Of a stretch of 37,578 bases of DNA, positions 18,106 to 28,662 are shown piece by piece. The notes below the pieces were generated by a model. It worked only from the letters and a program-made list of their open reading frames with translations, was not told the DNA's origin and did no database searches. Each line of letters begins with the position of its first letter. Positions within the stretch are counted from its first letter, which is position 1. Both the position numbers and the translations under genes were made by a program. The DNA is from an uncultured Lachnospiraceae bacterium (GTDB lineage: Bacteria > Bacillota > Clostridia > Lachnospirales > Lachnospiraceae), in the NCBI GenBank assembly GCA_904395845.1, contig CAJFOH010000109.1, positions 1 to 37,578 of the forward strand. Direction: 5' to 3'.

Positions 18106-19879
18106 GAAGACAAGTCCAAAAGAGTGTATTGGTCAATTATTTCATTATGTAAAGCCATATCGCTTTAAGTTAATATTTGCACTAGCAATGGTAGTTGTAT
18201 CCAACTTAACATTGGCAATCAATCCAACCATTGAGGGCAGAATTACAACTCAACTTGCAAAAGATGCAACAGAAATAATAGCAGGTGTAACAGGAGCTCA
18301 TGTTCATTTTGGCATTGTTTTTCATATTATGGCATTGCTTGGAACTATGTATGTAATTAAAACAGCATCACAGCTTCTTACTGCATTTTTCCTTACAGAT
18401 GCTATCCAACAAACAATGCATGATATGAGAAATGCACTTCAAATGAAAATACAAAAATTGCCAGTAAAATACTTTGATAACCGTCCAGTTGGTGATGTAT
18501 TAAGTTGTGTAACCAATGACGTAGATACATTAAGCAATGCATTACAGCAAACATTAACAAAAGTATTTGATGCTATTTTAACTGTAATTTTTGTATTAAT
18601 AATGATGTTTCGTATTAATTGGGTAATGACAATTGTAGCAATGATTATTATCCCACTTGCAATCGCTATTACAAGAGCGTTTGTCAATCGTTCACAAAAG
18701 TTATTTGATAACCAACAAAAAATGGTTGGAGAAATGAATGGTACCATTACAGAATTATATACAGGATTTCGTGAAATTCAATTATTTAATAAGCAAGAAG
18801 ATTCCATTGACAAATTTATAGAAGTAAATAACAATATGTGTGAGGCAGCATTTAAGGCACAATTTATGTCTTCTTTAATTTCACCATGTGTTTCTCTTGT
18901 TACTTACATTACCATTGGTATTGTATCTGTAATTGGCTGTATTTTGGTGATAGGTGGAACGGTATCCATTGGTGGATTACAAGCATTTGTCCGTTATATT
19001 TGGGCAATTAATAATCCACTATCACAAGTATCACAGCTATCTGCACAAGTGCAAGCAGCTTTTTCTGCTATGGGACGTATTTTCACCTTGTTAAATGAAC
19101 AAGAGGAAGAACAAGAGGGTAGTGTACAAATTGATGAAGAACAAATTGAAGGTAGAGTAACATTTGAGCATGTTCAATTTGGCTATCACGATGATTTATT
19201 AATGAAAGATGTAAACTTTGAAGTAAAACCTGGACAAATGGTAGCCATTGTAGGACCAACTGGTGCAGGAAAAACAACATTAATGAATTTGCTTCTTCGT
19301 TTTTATGACGTAAAAGGTGGTTCGATTAAGATTGATGGTATTGACATTAGAGAGATGAATAGGGAAGATTTAAGAAAACTATTCTCTTTAGTATTACAAG
19401 ATACTTGGTTATTTAAAGGTAGCATTTATGACAATATTCACTATGGAAGATTAAATGCGAGAAAAGATGAGGTAATTGATGCTGCAAAGATGGCAAATGT
19501 ACATCATTTTATTCGTACCTTAACAAAAGGCTATGATTTTCCAATTAATGAAGAGGCCAATAATATTTCTCAAGGAGAAAAGCAATTATTAACTATTGCA
19601 AGAGCAATTTTGAAAAATCCTCATATTTTAATTTTAGATGAAGCAACATCTTCCGTAGATACTAGATTAGAACGTATGCTACAAGATGCTATGAAAAAAG
19701 TAATGGAAGGAAGAACTTCTTTTGTTATTGCTCATAGATTATCTACAATTAAAAATGCAGATTTAATTCTCGTTTTAAAAGATGGAGATATTATTGAACA
19801 AGGAACCCATGAATCCTTGTTAGCGAAAAAAGGAGCCTATGAAGCTCTATATAACTCACAATTTGCAAATAGTAATTAA
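18098..19879 (+). CDS. ABC exporter (permease-ATPase), canonical subunit
   Basis: GPTGAGKTT, ISQGEKQLLTIARA, LILDEATSSVD, VIAHRLSTI; overlaps the upstream gene. Confidence 0.93.
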   Translation: MNKKTSPKECIGQLFHYVKPYRFKLIFALAMVVVSNLTLAINPTIEGRITTQLAKDATEIIAGVTGAHVHFGIVFHIMALLGTMYVIKTASQLLTAFFLTDAIQQTMHDMRNALQMKIQKLPVKYFDNRPVGDVLSCVTNDVDTLSNALQQTLTKVFDAILTVIFVLIMMFRINWVMTIVAMIIIPLAIAITRAFVNRSQKLFDNQQKMVGEMNGTITELYTGFREIQLFNKQEDSIDKFIEVNNNMCEAAFKAQFMSSLISPCVSLVTYITIGIVSVIGCILVIGGTVSIGGLQAFVRYIWAINNPLSQVSQLSAQVQAAFSAMGRIFTLLNEQEEEQEGSVQIDEEQIEGRVTFEHVQFGYHDDLLMKDVNFEVKPGQMVAIVGPTGAGKTTLMNLLLRFYDVKGGSIKIDGIDIREMNREDLRKLFSLVLQDTWLFKGSIYDNIHYGRLNARKDEVIDAAKMANVHHFIRTLTKGYDFPINEEANNISQGEKQLLTIARAILKNPHILILDEATSSVDTRLERMLQDAMKKVMEGRTSFVIAHRLSTIKNADLILVLKDGDIIEQGTHESLLAKKGAYEALYNSQFANSN

Positions 19880-19883
19880 AAAA

Positions 19884-19930
19884 ATGACTTGAAACGTTAG
19901 AGATCATCTAATTGTTTCAAGTCGTTTTTT
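19884..19930 (+). terminator. Rho-independent terminator after the first ABC pair
   Basis: GACTTGAAAC...GTTTCAAGTC then GTTTTTT. Confidence 0.8.
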
Positions 19931-19975
19931 ATATTATGTAATATTTATAATAGAAATCATTGTTTTTTGGTATAT

Positions 19976-21232
19976 TTATTGTCGAATTTCTTCTACATTT
20001 TTACTTATGGTATGTTGGATTGGAACCCAAGTAACCTTTTTAAATAATGCTACAATAGCAATTGGTATATAGGTAAAAATAAAAATTGGGAAAGTAAATA
20101 AATATATAATTTTCTTAAAACTAGAGCAATGAATTTGTTCCCATTCTGTAATCGTTGTAATTGCACCAACTAAAAATAAAGACAAATATACACCAGCTAG
20201 TGTAGAAAATACTTCATAAATGGCAAGGTTTACAATATCAGGAGATTGCTCTACAATTCCATAACAAATAAAGAAAAAATTAAATAACAATGTAGATAGT
20301 GTAATTAAAGTTGCAGGAGCAATGGTCATTAACATATCAAAACATTGAAATCTATGTTCTTTGACACAACCTTTTACTAATTGCTTTCCATAGTTATAGA
20401 ATACTTGATAAAAACCTTTTGCCCAACGAAGACGTTGTAACCAAGAAACATGGAAATCAACTGGTTGCTCATCATATAATACAGCCTTTTCACAATATCC
20501 AATTTTATTACCTTGAATGGCATTATCAATAGAAAATTCAATATCTTCGGTTAAAAGGTGGTGTTTCCAACCATCATTTTGTGCAATAATTTTGCTAGAA
20601 ACTAAAAATCCAGTTCCTGAAATGGCACAACTTGTATTAAATAGCATACGAGAACCGTTTAAGTACTTAGACTCTCTTAAAAACCATAATGCATATCCAG
20701 CAGAAATCCAGTTGGAATCATAATTTTTTGAATTTCGATAACTAGTTAAAATATCATATCCACTATCAAAGGTGTGGTTCATTTCCATTAAGTAATTTTC
20801 ATCTAATAAGTTATCGGCATCAAAGACAATATAAGCATCATAAAACTCATATCCTTTTGATTTTTTAATATTTTTTAATGCATAATCAAGGGCATATCCT
20901 TTACCAACTTGCTCTTTATTAAAACGTTCAAATACAAATGCACCATGGGAACGAGCAATATCTGCAGTATTGTCAGTACAGTTGTCAGCTACTACATAAA
21001 TATCATAACAGTCTGATGGATAGGATTGATTGTTTAAACATTCTAGCAAACCACTAATTACCGAGTTTTCATTCCTTGCAGAAATTAAAATTGCGAATTT
21101 ATGAAAAGTTTCTGCTGTATGATCTTTTTGCTTTTTGATAAAGCGAATGAATACATAAACTGCTTGATAGAAATAACAACAGAAAAATAAAATCAAAATA
21201 ATAAAATTAAAAACACTAATAAACTTAATCAT
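19976..21232 (-). CDS. Membrane-associated glycosyltransferase family 2 (processive type)
   Basis: ISARNENSVISGLLECLNNQSYP, DADN, LLTEDIEFSI, QRLRWAKGFYQ (QxxRW) plus TM helices at both ends. Confidence 0.88.
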   Translation of the reverse strand: MIKFISVFNFIILILFFCCYFYQAVYVFIRFIKKQKDHTAETFHKFAILISARNENSVISGLLECLNNQSYPSDCYDIYVVADNCTDNTADIARSHGAFVFERFNKEQVGKGYALDYALKNIKKSKGYEFYDAYIVFDADNLLDENYLMEMNHTFDSGYDILTSYRNSKNYDSNWISAGYALWFLRESKYLNGSRMLFNTSCAISGTGFLVSSKIIAQNDGWKHHLLTEDIEFSIDNAIQGNKIGYCEKAVLYDEQPVDFHVSWLQRLRWAKGFYQVFYNYGKQLVKGCVKEHRFQCFDMLMTIAPATLITLSTLLFNFFFICYGIVEQSPDIVNLAIYEVFSTLAGVYLSLFLVGAITTITEWEQIHCSSFKKIIYLFTFPIFIFTYIPIAIVALFKKVTWVPIQHTISKNVEEIRQ

Positions 21233-21602
21233 TCTAGTCTCCTCTTTGTTATCAGATATAACGCTATCGCTATTATAAACTAATAAATATGTCTAAATTA
21301 TGTCCAAAAGTTAAAAAAAAGTTTACATTTTATTCAAACTCAATTGCCAGCATAGATTGTAATACAAAACAAGGAGAATTACAAGTGAAAAAACGAAAGA
21401 TTACAATTTTTATAAAAATATAAGAGATTTATAATTGAATGTATGAACGGAATTGTAAAATTATTCTAAGGAGTTAGGGAATCCTATTGCGTTATATTGT
21501 AGTTAATGTTAGTATAGTTCTATAAAATGATAGCAATCAAACTATTTTATATGAAGGTTATCAGACATAGGAACAAAAGAATTGGGATAGGAGAAAGAAA
21601 TT

Positions 21603-22073
21603 ATGAATGAAAATTATGTAACATTAACCATTGGAAAGCAAAAAAATATTGCACTTATTGCCCATGATGGAAAAAAAGCAGAGTTAATTCAATGGTGTGA
21701 AGAAAATAAAGAGATTTTAAAAAATCACTTTTTATGTGGGACAGGAACAACTGCCCGTATGATTACAGATAAGACAGGTTTACCAGTGCGTGGATATAAT
21801 AGTGGTCCATTAGGTGGCGACCAACAAATCGGAGCAAAGATTGTAGAGGGAAGAGTAGATGTAGCAATCTTTTTTTCTGACCCATTAACAGCACAACCAC
21901 ACGACCCAGATGTTAAGGCACTGATTCGTATTGCACAAGTATATGATATTCCAATTGCCAATAACAAAGCATCAGCAGACTTTATTATTCATTCCCCTTT
22001 AATGAATCAAGAATATAATCATAAAGTGATTAATTTTAAAAAGAACATTGAAGAAAGAGCAGAAACATTATAA
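21603..22073 (+). CDS. mgsA: Methylglyoxal synthase
   Basis: IALIAHDGKKAELIQW, GTGTTARMI, SGPLGGDQQIGAKI, FFSDPLTAQPHDPDVKALIRIA. Confidence 0.96.
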   Translation: MNENYVTLTIGKQKNIALIAHDGKKAELIQWCEENKEILKNHFLCGTGTTARMITDKTGLPVRGYNSGPLGGDQQIGAKIVEGRVDVAIFFSDPLTAQPHDPDVKALIRIAQVYDIPIANNKASADFIIHSPLMNQEYNHKVINFKKNIEERAETL

Positions 22074-22097
22074 GATAAAAATAATAAATGAGATTAC

Positions 22098-22135
22098 AAA
22101 GCAAGGGAGATGTTCTCTTGCTTTCTTTAATTAGT
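22098..22135 (+). terminator. Rho-independent terminator after mgsA
   Basis: AAAGCAAGGGAGATGTTCTCTTGCTTTCTTT. Confidence 0.65.
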
Positions 22136-22173
22136 AATTAAGTATTAGAGCAATGATTAAGAAGGAGATAATT

Positions 22174-23313
22174 ATGAAATGGATACATTTATCAGATTTA
22201 CATATTGGAAAACGAGTCAATGAAATATCAATGATAGACGACCAAAAATATATTTTACAAAATATTTTAGATATTATTGAGGAAAAACAAGTAGAAGGTG
22301 TCATATTAGCAGGGGATATTTATGACAAACCAATTCCATCAGCAGAAGCTGTTCAAGTGTTAGATGATTTTTTAAGTCAATTATCAAAACGAAACTTATC
22401 TACTTATATGATTAGTGGAAATCATGATTCTATGGAACGATTATCCTTTGCGTCTTCATTATTAAAAAACAGTCACGTTTATATTTCAAACGTATTTAAT
22501 GGAATCATTGAACCAATCATAACAAAAGATAACTATGGAGAAATTGCTATTTACTTACTACCATTTATCAAACCTGCAATGGTACGACCATTTTATGAAG
22601 AAGAAATACAATCTTATAATGATGCCATAGAAACTATTATGAAACATATAACAATAGAAAAAGAAAGAAGAAATATATTAGTAAGTCATCAATTTGTAAC
22701 AGGAGCCATTACTTGCGATTCAGAAGAAATTTCTGTTGGAGGAATGGATAATGTAGATAGTAGATTGTTTGAAGCCTTTGATTATGTGGCACTAGGGCAT
22801 ATTCATGGGGCACAGTCCATTGGCAGAGAAACTATACGATATTGTGGAACACCATTAAAATATTCATTTTCAGAAGAAAAGCATGTGAAAACGGCAACCA
22901 TTATAGATATGAAAGAAAAAGGAAATATAACCATTGAAGAAGTGCCTTTGATTCCAAAGCGAGATATGAGAACAATAAAAGGAAGCTATGAGTTTGTAAC
23001 AGCAAAGGAGCATTATAAAACTACCAATGTAGACGATTATATTCATATTACATTAACAGATGAAGAAGATATTGTAGATGTTATGGCAAAACTTCGGACA
23101 ATCTATCCAAATCTTATGAGTATTTCTTATGATAACAAACGAACAAGAGAAAATCAAAAGTTACAAAATGTTGAGAAAGCCAAAGAAAAGACACCAATCC
23201 AATTATTTGAAGAACTGTATCAAGTGCAAAATAATAGTACAATGAGTGAGGAGCAAATACAGTTTATCACAAAACTAATGGAAGATATTTGGGAACATGG
23301 AGGGGAAAATTAG
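22174..23313 (+). CDS. sbcD: Exonuclease SbcCD subunit D
   Basis: MKWIHLSDLHIGKRV, LAGDIYDKPIPS, SGNHDS, VALGHIHGAQ; start at 22174 after AGAAGGAGA. Confidence 0.95.
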   Translation: MKWIHLSDLHIGKRVNEISMIDDQKYILQNILDIIEEKQVEGVILAGDIYDKPIPSAEAVQVLDDFLSQLSKRNLSTYMISGNHDSMERLSFASSLLKNSHVYISNVFNGIIEPIITKDNYGEIAIYLLPFIKPAMVRPFYEEEIQSYNDAIETIMKHITIEKERRNILVSHQFVTGAITCDSEEISVGGMDNVDSRLFEAFDYVALGHIHGAQSIGRETIRYCGTPLKYSFSEEKHVKTATIIDMKEKGNITIEEVPLIPKRDMRTIKGSYEFVTAKEHYKTTNVDDYIHITLTDEEDIVDVMAKLRTIYPNLMSISYDNKRTRENQKLQNVEKAKEKTPIQLFEELYQVQNNSTMSEEQIQFITKLMEDIWEHGGEN

Positions 23314-26085
23314 ATGAAACCGATAAAATTAACATTATCTGGATTTGGTCCGTATGCAGATGTGGAAGTCATAGAATTTAATCAACTTGGAGAACAAGGT
23401 ATTTATTTAATTACTGGTGATACAGGTGCAGGAAAGACAACTATTTTTGATGGAATTATATTTGCTTTATATGGAGAAGCCAGCGGAACCATTCGTAGTG
23501 TAGATTCTTTAAGAAGTAAGTATGCAAAAAAAGATACAAAGACTTATGTAGAACTAGAATTTATGTATCGTGGAGAAACGTATCATATTTATAGAAATCC
23601 TGAGTATATGCGTCCAAGCAAACGAGGAGAAGGTTTTACAAAGGAGAGGGCAGAAGCTATATTAACCTTGCCAGATGGAAAAATAATACATAAATATACA
23701 GAAGTAACAAAGGAAGTAACACAAATTTTAGGGGTGAATCGAGCTCAGTTTGCTCAAATAGCAATGATAGCTCAAGGTGATTTTTTAAAGTTATTACTTG
23801 CAAAAACAGAGGAACGGAGTAAAATTTTTCGAGAAATATTTAAAACAAAACCTTATCAACAGTTGCAAGAACGATTAAAAATAGAAACAGGAAAATTAAA
23901 GGCAGAATATGAAGCATTAAAAAATAGCATTGCTCAATATATAGATGGTATTTTGTGTAAGGAAGATACAGACTTATATATGCTCATTCATCAAGAAAAG
24001 AAAGAAAATAGTCAAGTATTATTTGATGATATTGTACAAGGGTTAGAGCAGTTGATAAAAAAAGAGGAAGAAACTATTACGAAAGTATCAAAGGAAGTAG
24101 AGCAGTTAGAGGGGGAAATAACTCATATACACCAAGTCATTGGTAAAACAGAGCAAGAATTAAAACGAACAAAAGAAATTGAGCAAACAAAAATACTTTT
24201 AGGTGAGGCGGAAAGAAAACGAAAGGATATTAAGGAGGCGTTTGAAAAAGCAAGGGAGAAAGAGCCAATATTTCAAGCATTATCTGTTCAAATTACAAAA
24301 GAGTCAGAGCAGCTTAAGCAATACAAACAAGTAGATGACTTGTATCAGGCATTTTTGTACATGAAGCAAAAAGAAGAAAAAAGTAAAAAAGAATTGGAAT
24401 CCTTATCTACAAGTAGAGAGTTGTGCAAAAAAAGAATACAACAAATAAATCATGAATTAGAACGTATGGTAGGAATGGAAAAAGAGCAAGCCGATGCCAT
24501 GTATGAAGCAGATAATATAGAAAAAGAAGAAGCAGAGTTACAACAATTAATTCATAGTTATAAAAGCTATGTAGAAGAAGAAAAAAACTATGCAAAAGTA
24601 AAGGAAGAATACAAAAACATAAGACAATGTTTTATTCATGCAAAAAGTGAATATGAAGAAAAAGAAAGGGCATATAGAGATGGACAAGCAGGCTTATTAG
24701 CAAAAGATTTAAAAGAAGGAGTGGCTTGCCCTGTGTGTGGTTCTAAAAGTCATCCTAAGCTAGCAATCTTGCATGAAACACTGCCAACACAAGAAGAATT
24801 AAAAAGGGAAAAACAACAATTAGAGAAATATGATAAAGAAGATAGAGAAAAAAGTGAAGAAGCAGGGCGAGTGTATGGAGTGTTGGAAGAAAAAAGGAAG
24901 TTATTACAAACTCAAATAAAACAAATTCTTGGAGAATATGAAATTGAACAATTAAAAGAAAAGGGCAATGAAAAATATAAGCAAATACAAGGAAAAAAGG
25001 CAAAAATCAAAGAAAAGCTAGCTTATATAGATACACAAATAAGAAAGAAAGGAACACTAGAAAAGGAGTATAAAAAGTTACAAGCCTTGCAAGAGGATAG
25101 CCAAAAACAAATAGAAGAAAAACAAAGTCTGTTAGGAAAAGAAGAAGGGGAAAGAAACTTACTAGAACAACAGTACAAGGAAGAAAAAGAAAAATTGCCA
25201 TTTGATACAGAAGAAACTGCCATTGCATTTATTCAAGCATTGGAATTGGAAAAGGGAAAAATAGAACATCAGATACAACAGGCAACAAAAGATTATGAGT
25301 TACTTGATAGAACAATACATGAGTACCAATTGACAATTGAAACGTTAGAACATCAAAAAGAGGAGTTTCCATATGAATCCATAGAAGTGTTGTATGAAAA
25401 GGAAAATCATTTAACAAACAAAAAAGAAGGAAAAACAAAGGAAAAAGAACAATTACAAGTTCAATTACAAAATAACAAGCGATGTTATTTGGGGATAATG
25501 GAAAAGCAAGTTGTAATGAGAGAAGTTGAGAAAACCTATCAATCTGTAAAGGCATTATCAAATACTGCCAATGGAGCAGTACAAGGAAAAGATAAAATTA
25601 TGTTAGAAACTTATATTCAGATGTCATACTTTGACCAAGTGCTTGCACACGCCAATACAAGACTAATGGTTATTACCAGTGGTCAATATGAGTTAAAACG
25701 AAAGGAAGAAGCCAACAATCAACGAAGCCAAAGTGGACTAGAAATTGATGTAATTGACCATTACAATGGAACAACGAGAAGTGTTACTACCTTATCAGGA
25801 GGCGAGTCTTTCGTTGCTTCCTTAGCTCTAGCATTAGGACTTTCTGATGAAATTGAGCAAAGTGTAGGAGGAATCCAGTTAGATACTATGTTTATTGATG
25901 AAGGGTTTGGAACACTAAGTGAGGATATTTTAAACCAAGCAATGAAAGCACTTATGGGGTTAAGTCAGGGCAATCGTTTGGTAGGAATTATCTCTCATGT
26001 TTCTGAATTAAAAGAACGAGTGGAAAAGCAAATTATTGTTACAAAGGAAAAAGTTGGTGGAAGCCATATAAGAGTACAAGGATAA
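23314..26085 (+). CDS. sbcC: Exonuclease SbcCD subunit C (SMC-like ATPase)
   Basis: MKPIKLTLSGFGPYADVEVIEF, GDTGAGKTTIFDGI, coiled coils, CPVCGS zinc hook, TLSGGESFVASLALALGLSD, FIDEGFGTL. Confidence 0.96.
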   Translation: MKPIKLTLSGFGPYADVEVIEFNQLGEQGIYLITGDTGAGKTTIFDGIIFALYGEASGTIRSVDSLRSKYAKKDTKTYVELEFMYRGETYHIYRNPEYMRPSKRGEGFTKERAEAILTLPDGKIIHKYTEVTKEVTQILGVNRAQFAQIAMIAQGDFLKLLLAKTEERSKIFREIFKTKPYQQLQERLKIETGKLKAEYEALKNSIAQYIDGILCKEDTDLYMLIHQEKKENSQVLFDDIVQGLEQLIKKEEETITKVSKEVEQLEGEITHIHQVIGKTEQELKRTKEIEQTKILLGEAERKRKDIKEAFEKAREKEPIFQALSVQITKESEQLKQYKQVDDLYQAFLYMKQKEEKSKKELESLSTSRELCKKRIQQINHELERMVGMEKEQADAMYEADNIEKEEAELQQLIHSYKSYVEEEKNYAKVKEEYKNIRQCFIHAKSEYEEKERAYRDGQAGLLAKDLKEGVACPVCGSKSHPKLAILHETLPTQEELKREKQQLEKYDKEDREKSEEAGRVYGVLEEKRKLLQTQIKQILGEYEIEQLKEKGNEKYKQIQGKKAKIKEKLAYIDTQIRKKGTLEKEYKKLQALQEDSQKQIEEKQSLLGKEEGERNLLEQQYKEEKEKLPFDTEETAIAFIQALELEKGKIEHQIQQATKDYELLDRTIHEYQLTIETLEHQKEEFPYESIEVLYEKENHLTNKKEGKTKEKEQLQVQLQNNKRCYLGIMEKQVVMREVEKTYQSVKALSNTANGAVQGKDKIMLETYIQMSYFDQVLAHANTRLMVITSGQYELKRKEEANNQRSQSGLEIDVIDHYNGTTRSVTTLSGGESFVASLALALGLSDEIEQSVGGIQLDTMFIDEGFGTLSEDILNQAMKALMGLSQGNRLVGIISHVSELKERVEKQIIVTKEKVGGSHIRVQG

Positions 26086-26293
26086 GAATAATAAGGTAAG
26101 AGAACCATAGATAGAAAAATATATCTCTATTGCTTAGTAAGGTAGGTAATAATGTATAAAGAAGTTAGAAAATACAATTAGAAAAATAAACAAAAAGAAT
26201 GAAAAATATAATGTGTTTTTTGTAAGAAAATGTGAAATGAAAAAGATTTTAGAAAAGATACCTACCTTTTTAAGCCTTTTTTCGTAAGAAATT

Positions 26294-26322
26294 ACTTGAC
26301 TTATACCTATTCTCTATGTAAA
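26294..26322 (+). promoter_or_regulatory. Candidate sigma-A promoter upstream of marR
   Basis: TTGACT-N17-TAAAAT; coordinates approximate to 1-2 nt. Confidence 0.55.
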
Positions 26323-26372
26323 ATATCCAAGAATTAGTTTTATATCTAACAATTATAAGTATGGAGGGAATA

Positions 26373-26834
26373 GTGGTGAATCATAAAAGGTCAATCAATT
26401 TGGAAATAAGGAGATTGGCGACCAAGATTCGTAGAGAATTTGAGCATGGTCCTAATCGTGCCTATATTGATAGTGTCACAGGAGCAAATGGTTGGATTAT
26501 TGGTTACTTGGCATGCAATAAGGACAAAGATATTTTTCAGAAAGATGTGGAAGAAGAATTTTCCATTCGTCGTTCTACGGTTTCAAAAGTCGTAGGGTTA
26601 ATGGAACAAAAAGGGCTAATTATGAGAGAACCAGTAAGTTATGATGCACGTCTAAAAAAACTTGTCTTAACACAGAAAGCATGGGAACTTCATAAAATTG
26701 CTATTGAAGACTCAAAGTGTGTAGAGGAGTGTTTAATACAAGGGTTAAGTGAAGAAGAAATAGAACAACTATATGTTTTATTGGAAAAGATGAGTCATAA
26801 CTTAAAGGAAAAAAATAAATCCAATAAGTGTTAA
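26373..26834 (+). CDS. MarR-family transcriptional regulator
   Basis: QKDVEEEFSIRRSTVSKVVGLMEQKGLIMREPVSYDARLKKLVLT winged HTH. The listed ATG overlaps the GGAGGG SD, so GTG at 26373 or 26376 is likelier. Confidence 0.9.
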   Translation: MVNHKRSINLEIRRLATKIRREFEHGPNRAYIDSVTGANGWIIGYLACNKDKDIFQKDVEEEFSIRRSTVSKVVGLMEQKGLIMREPVSYDARLKKLVLTQKAWELHKIAIEDSKCVEECLIQGLSEEEIEQLYVLLEKMSHNLKEKNKSNKC

Positions 26835-26916
26835 ATATATCTATAAAAGATTTATATTTTGTTAGATGAAGAACGAATAAGATAGATGATAAGAAGAAGG
26901 ATAGGAGGAGAGCGTA

Positions 26917-28662
26917 ATGATAAAAAGGTTAGCTAGTTGTATTAGAGAGTATAAGAAAAGCTCCATTTTAGCACCTATTTTTATTGTCATGGAAGTAGTA
27001 ATGGAAGTTATCATTCCAATTTTAATGGCAAATTTAATTGATTATGGTATTGATGCTGGAAATATGGGATACATTTACAAAATGGGATTATTCCTAGTAT
27101 TTTCATCAGCAATCGCATTATTGTTTGGAGTATTATCTGGTAGGAGTGCAGCGGTTGCATCTGCAGGATTTGCAAAAAATTTAAGAAAAGATATGTATTA
27201 TAACGTACAAAACTTCTCTTTCTCAAATATTGATAAATTTTCTACGGCTAGTATTGTTACACGTCTTACTACCGACGTAACAAACGTACAAAATGCGTAT
27301 CAAATGATTATTCGATTGGCATTTCGTTGTCCTGTAATGTTAATTTTATCTGTTGTTATGGCATTAAAAATTAGTCCACAACTATCTTTAATCTATGCAG
27401 GTTGTATTCCAGTACTAGGATTTGGATTGTTTTTTATTATGTCAAAGGCCCATCCAATTTTTGAACGTGTATTTAAAAAATATGATAAGTTAAACAATGT
27501 AGTTCAAGAAAATCTTCATGGAATTCGTGTAGTAAAATCATTTGTTCGTGAAGAACGTGAAATTGAAAAATTTGATGCCATTTCAGAAGAAATCTACAAA
27601 GATTTTTCAAAGGCAGAAAAAATCTTATCCTTTAATGCACCAATTATGCAATTTTGTGCATATACTTGTATGATTGTCATTGCATGGTTTGGAGCAAGAA
27701 TGGTAATTGCTTCTGGTAACAATCCAGCTATTGGATTTACTACTGGACAATTAATGAGTTTAGTAACTTATACAATGCAAATTTTAATGAGTTTAATGAT
27801 GCTTTCCATGGTATTTGTTATGATTGTTATCTCAAGAGCATCAGCAGAACGTATTGTTGAATTATTAGATGAAACAAGTGATTTAACAAATGGAAACAAT
27901 CCTATTGAAGAAGTAAAAGATGGCTCTATTGAATTTAAGAATGTTCAATTTGGATATTCAAAAAATAAAGAAAAAAGATGTCTTAGAGATATTAATGTGT
28001 CTATTCAATCAGGAGAAACTGTTGGTATCATTGGTGGAACAGGTTCATCAAAAACAAGTTTTGTGCAATTAATTCCTAGACTTTATGATGTAGTAGAAGG
28101 AGAGCTTCTTGTTGGTGGAGTGAATGTAAAATTCTATGACCTTGAAGCACTTAGAAACCAAGTTGCTATGGTTCTTCAAAAAAATGTATTATTCTCTGGA
28201 ACAATTAAAGAAAACTTACGTTGGGGAAATGAACATGCAACAGACGAAGAGTTAATTCACGCATGTAAGTTAGCACAGGCACATGACTTTGTTACTTTAT
28301 TCCCAAAAGGATACGATACTTACATTGAACAAGGTGGTAGCAATGTATCTGGTGGACAAAAGCAAAGACTTTGTATTGCAAGAGCATTATTAAAGAAACC
28401 AAAAATCCTTATTTTAGATGACTCTACAAGTGCAGTAGATACAAAGACCGATGCACTTATTCGTAAAGCATTTTTAGAAGAAATTCCAGATACAACAAAG
28501 ATTATCATTGCACAACGTGTTTCTTCTATCCAAGATGCAGATAAAATAATCGTTCTTGATGAAGGTGAAATCAATGCAATCGGTACACATGAGCAGTTAC
28601 TAGAAACTTGTGAAATTTATCGAGAAGTTTATGAATCTCAAGTAAAGGCGGTGGCACAATGA
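26917..28662 (+). CDS. ABC exporter, degenerate-site subunit of a heterodimer
   Basis: Walker A GGTGSSKTS; NVSGGQKQRLCIARA; ILILDDSTSAVD; IIAQRVSSI. Confidence 0.93.
   Translation: MIKRLASCIREYKKSSILAPIFIVMEVVMEVIIPILMANLIDYGIDAGNMGYIYKMGLFLVFSSAIALLFGVLSGRSAAVASAGFAKNLRKDMYYNVQNFSFSNIDKFSTASIVTRLTTDVTNVQNAYQMIIRLAFRCPVMLILSVVMALKISPQLSLIYAGCIPVLGFGLFFIMSKAHPIFERVFKKYDKLNNVVQENLHGIRVVKSFVREEREIEKFDAISEEIYKDFSKAEKILSFNAPIMQFCAYTCMIVIAWFGARMVIASGNNPAIGFTTGQLMSLVTYTMQILMSLMMLSMVFVMIVISRASAERIVELLDETSDLTNGNNPIEEVKDGSIEFKNVQFGYSKNKEKRCLRDINVSIQSGETVGIIGGTGSSKTSFVQLIPRLYDVVEGELLVGGVNVKFYDLEALRNQVAMVLQKNVLFSGTIKENLRWGNEHATDEELIHACKLAQAHDFVTLFPKGYDTYIEQGGSNVSGGQKQRLCIARALLKKPKILILDDSTSAVDTKTDALIRKAFLEEIPDTTKIIIAQRVSSIQDADKIIVLDEGEINAIGTHEQLLETCEIYREVYESQVKAVAQ

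Noticed and set aside
21385-21423. Tiny ORF GTGAAAAAACGAAAGATTACAATTTTTATAAAAATATAA with a good SD (12 codons)
   Set aside because: Too short and AT-rich to support as a gene without conservation or expression data.
23314-26085. Several minus-strand ORFs over sbcC (e.g. 24755..25003, 25007..25228, 25229..25561)
   Set aside because: Phe/Leu-rich products arise from the Lys/Glu-rich coiled-coil codons of SbcC; no family resemblance.
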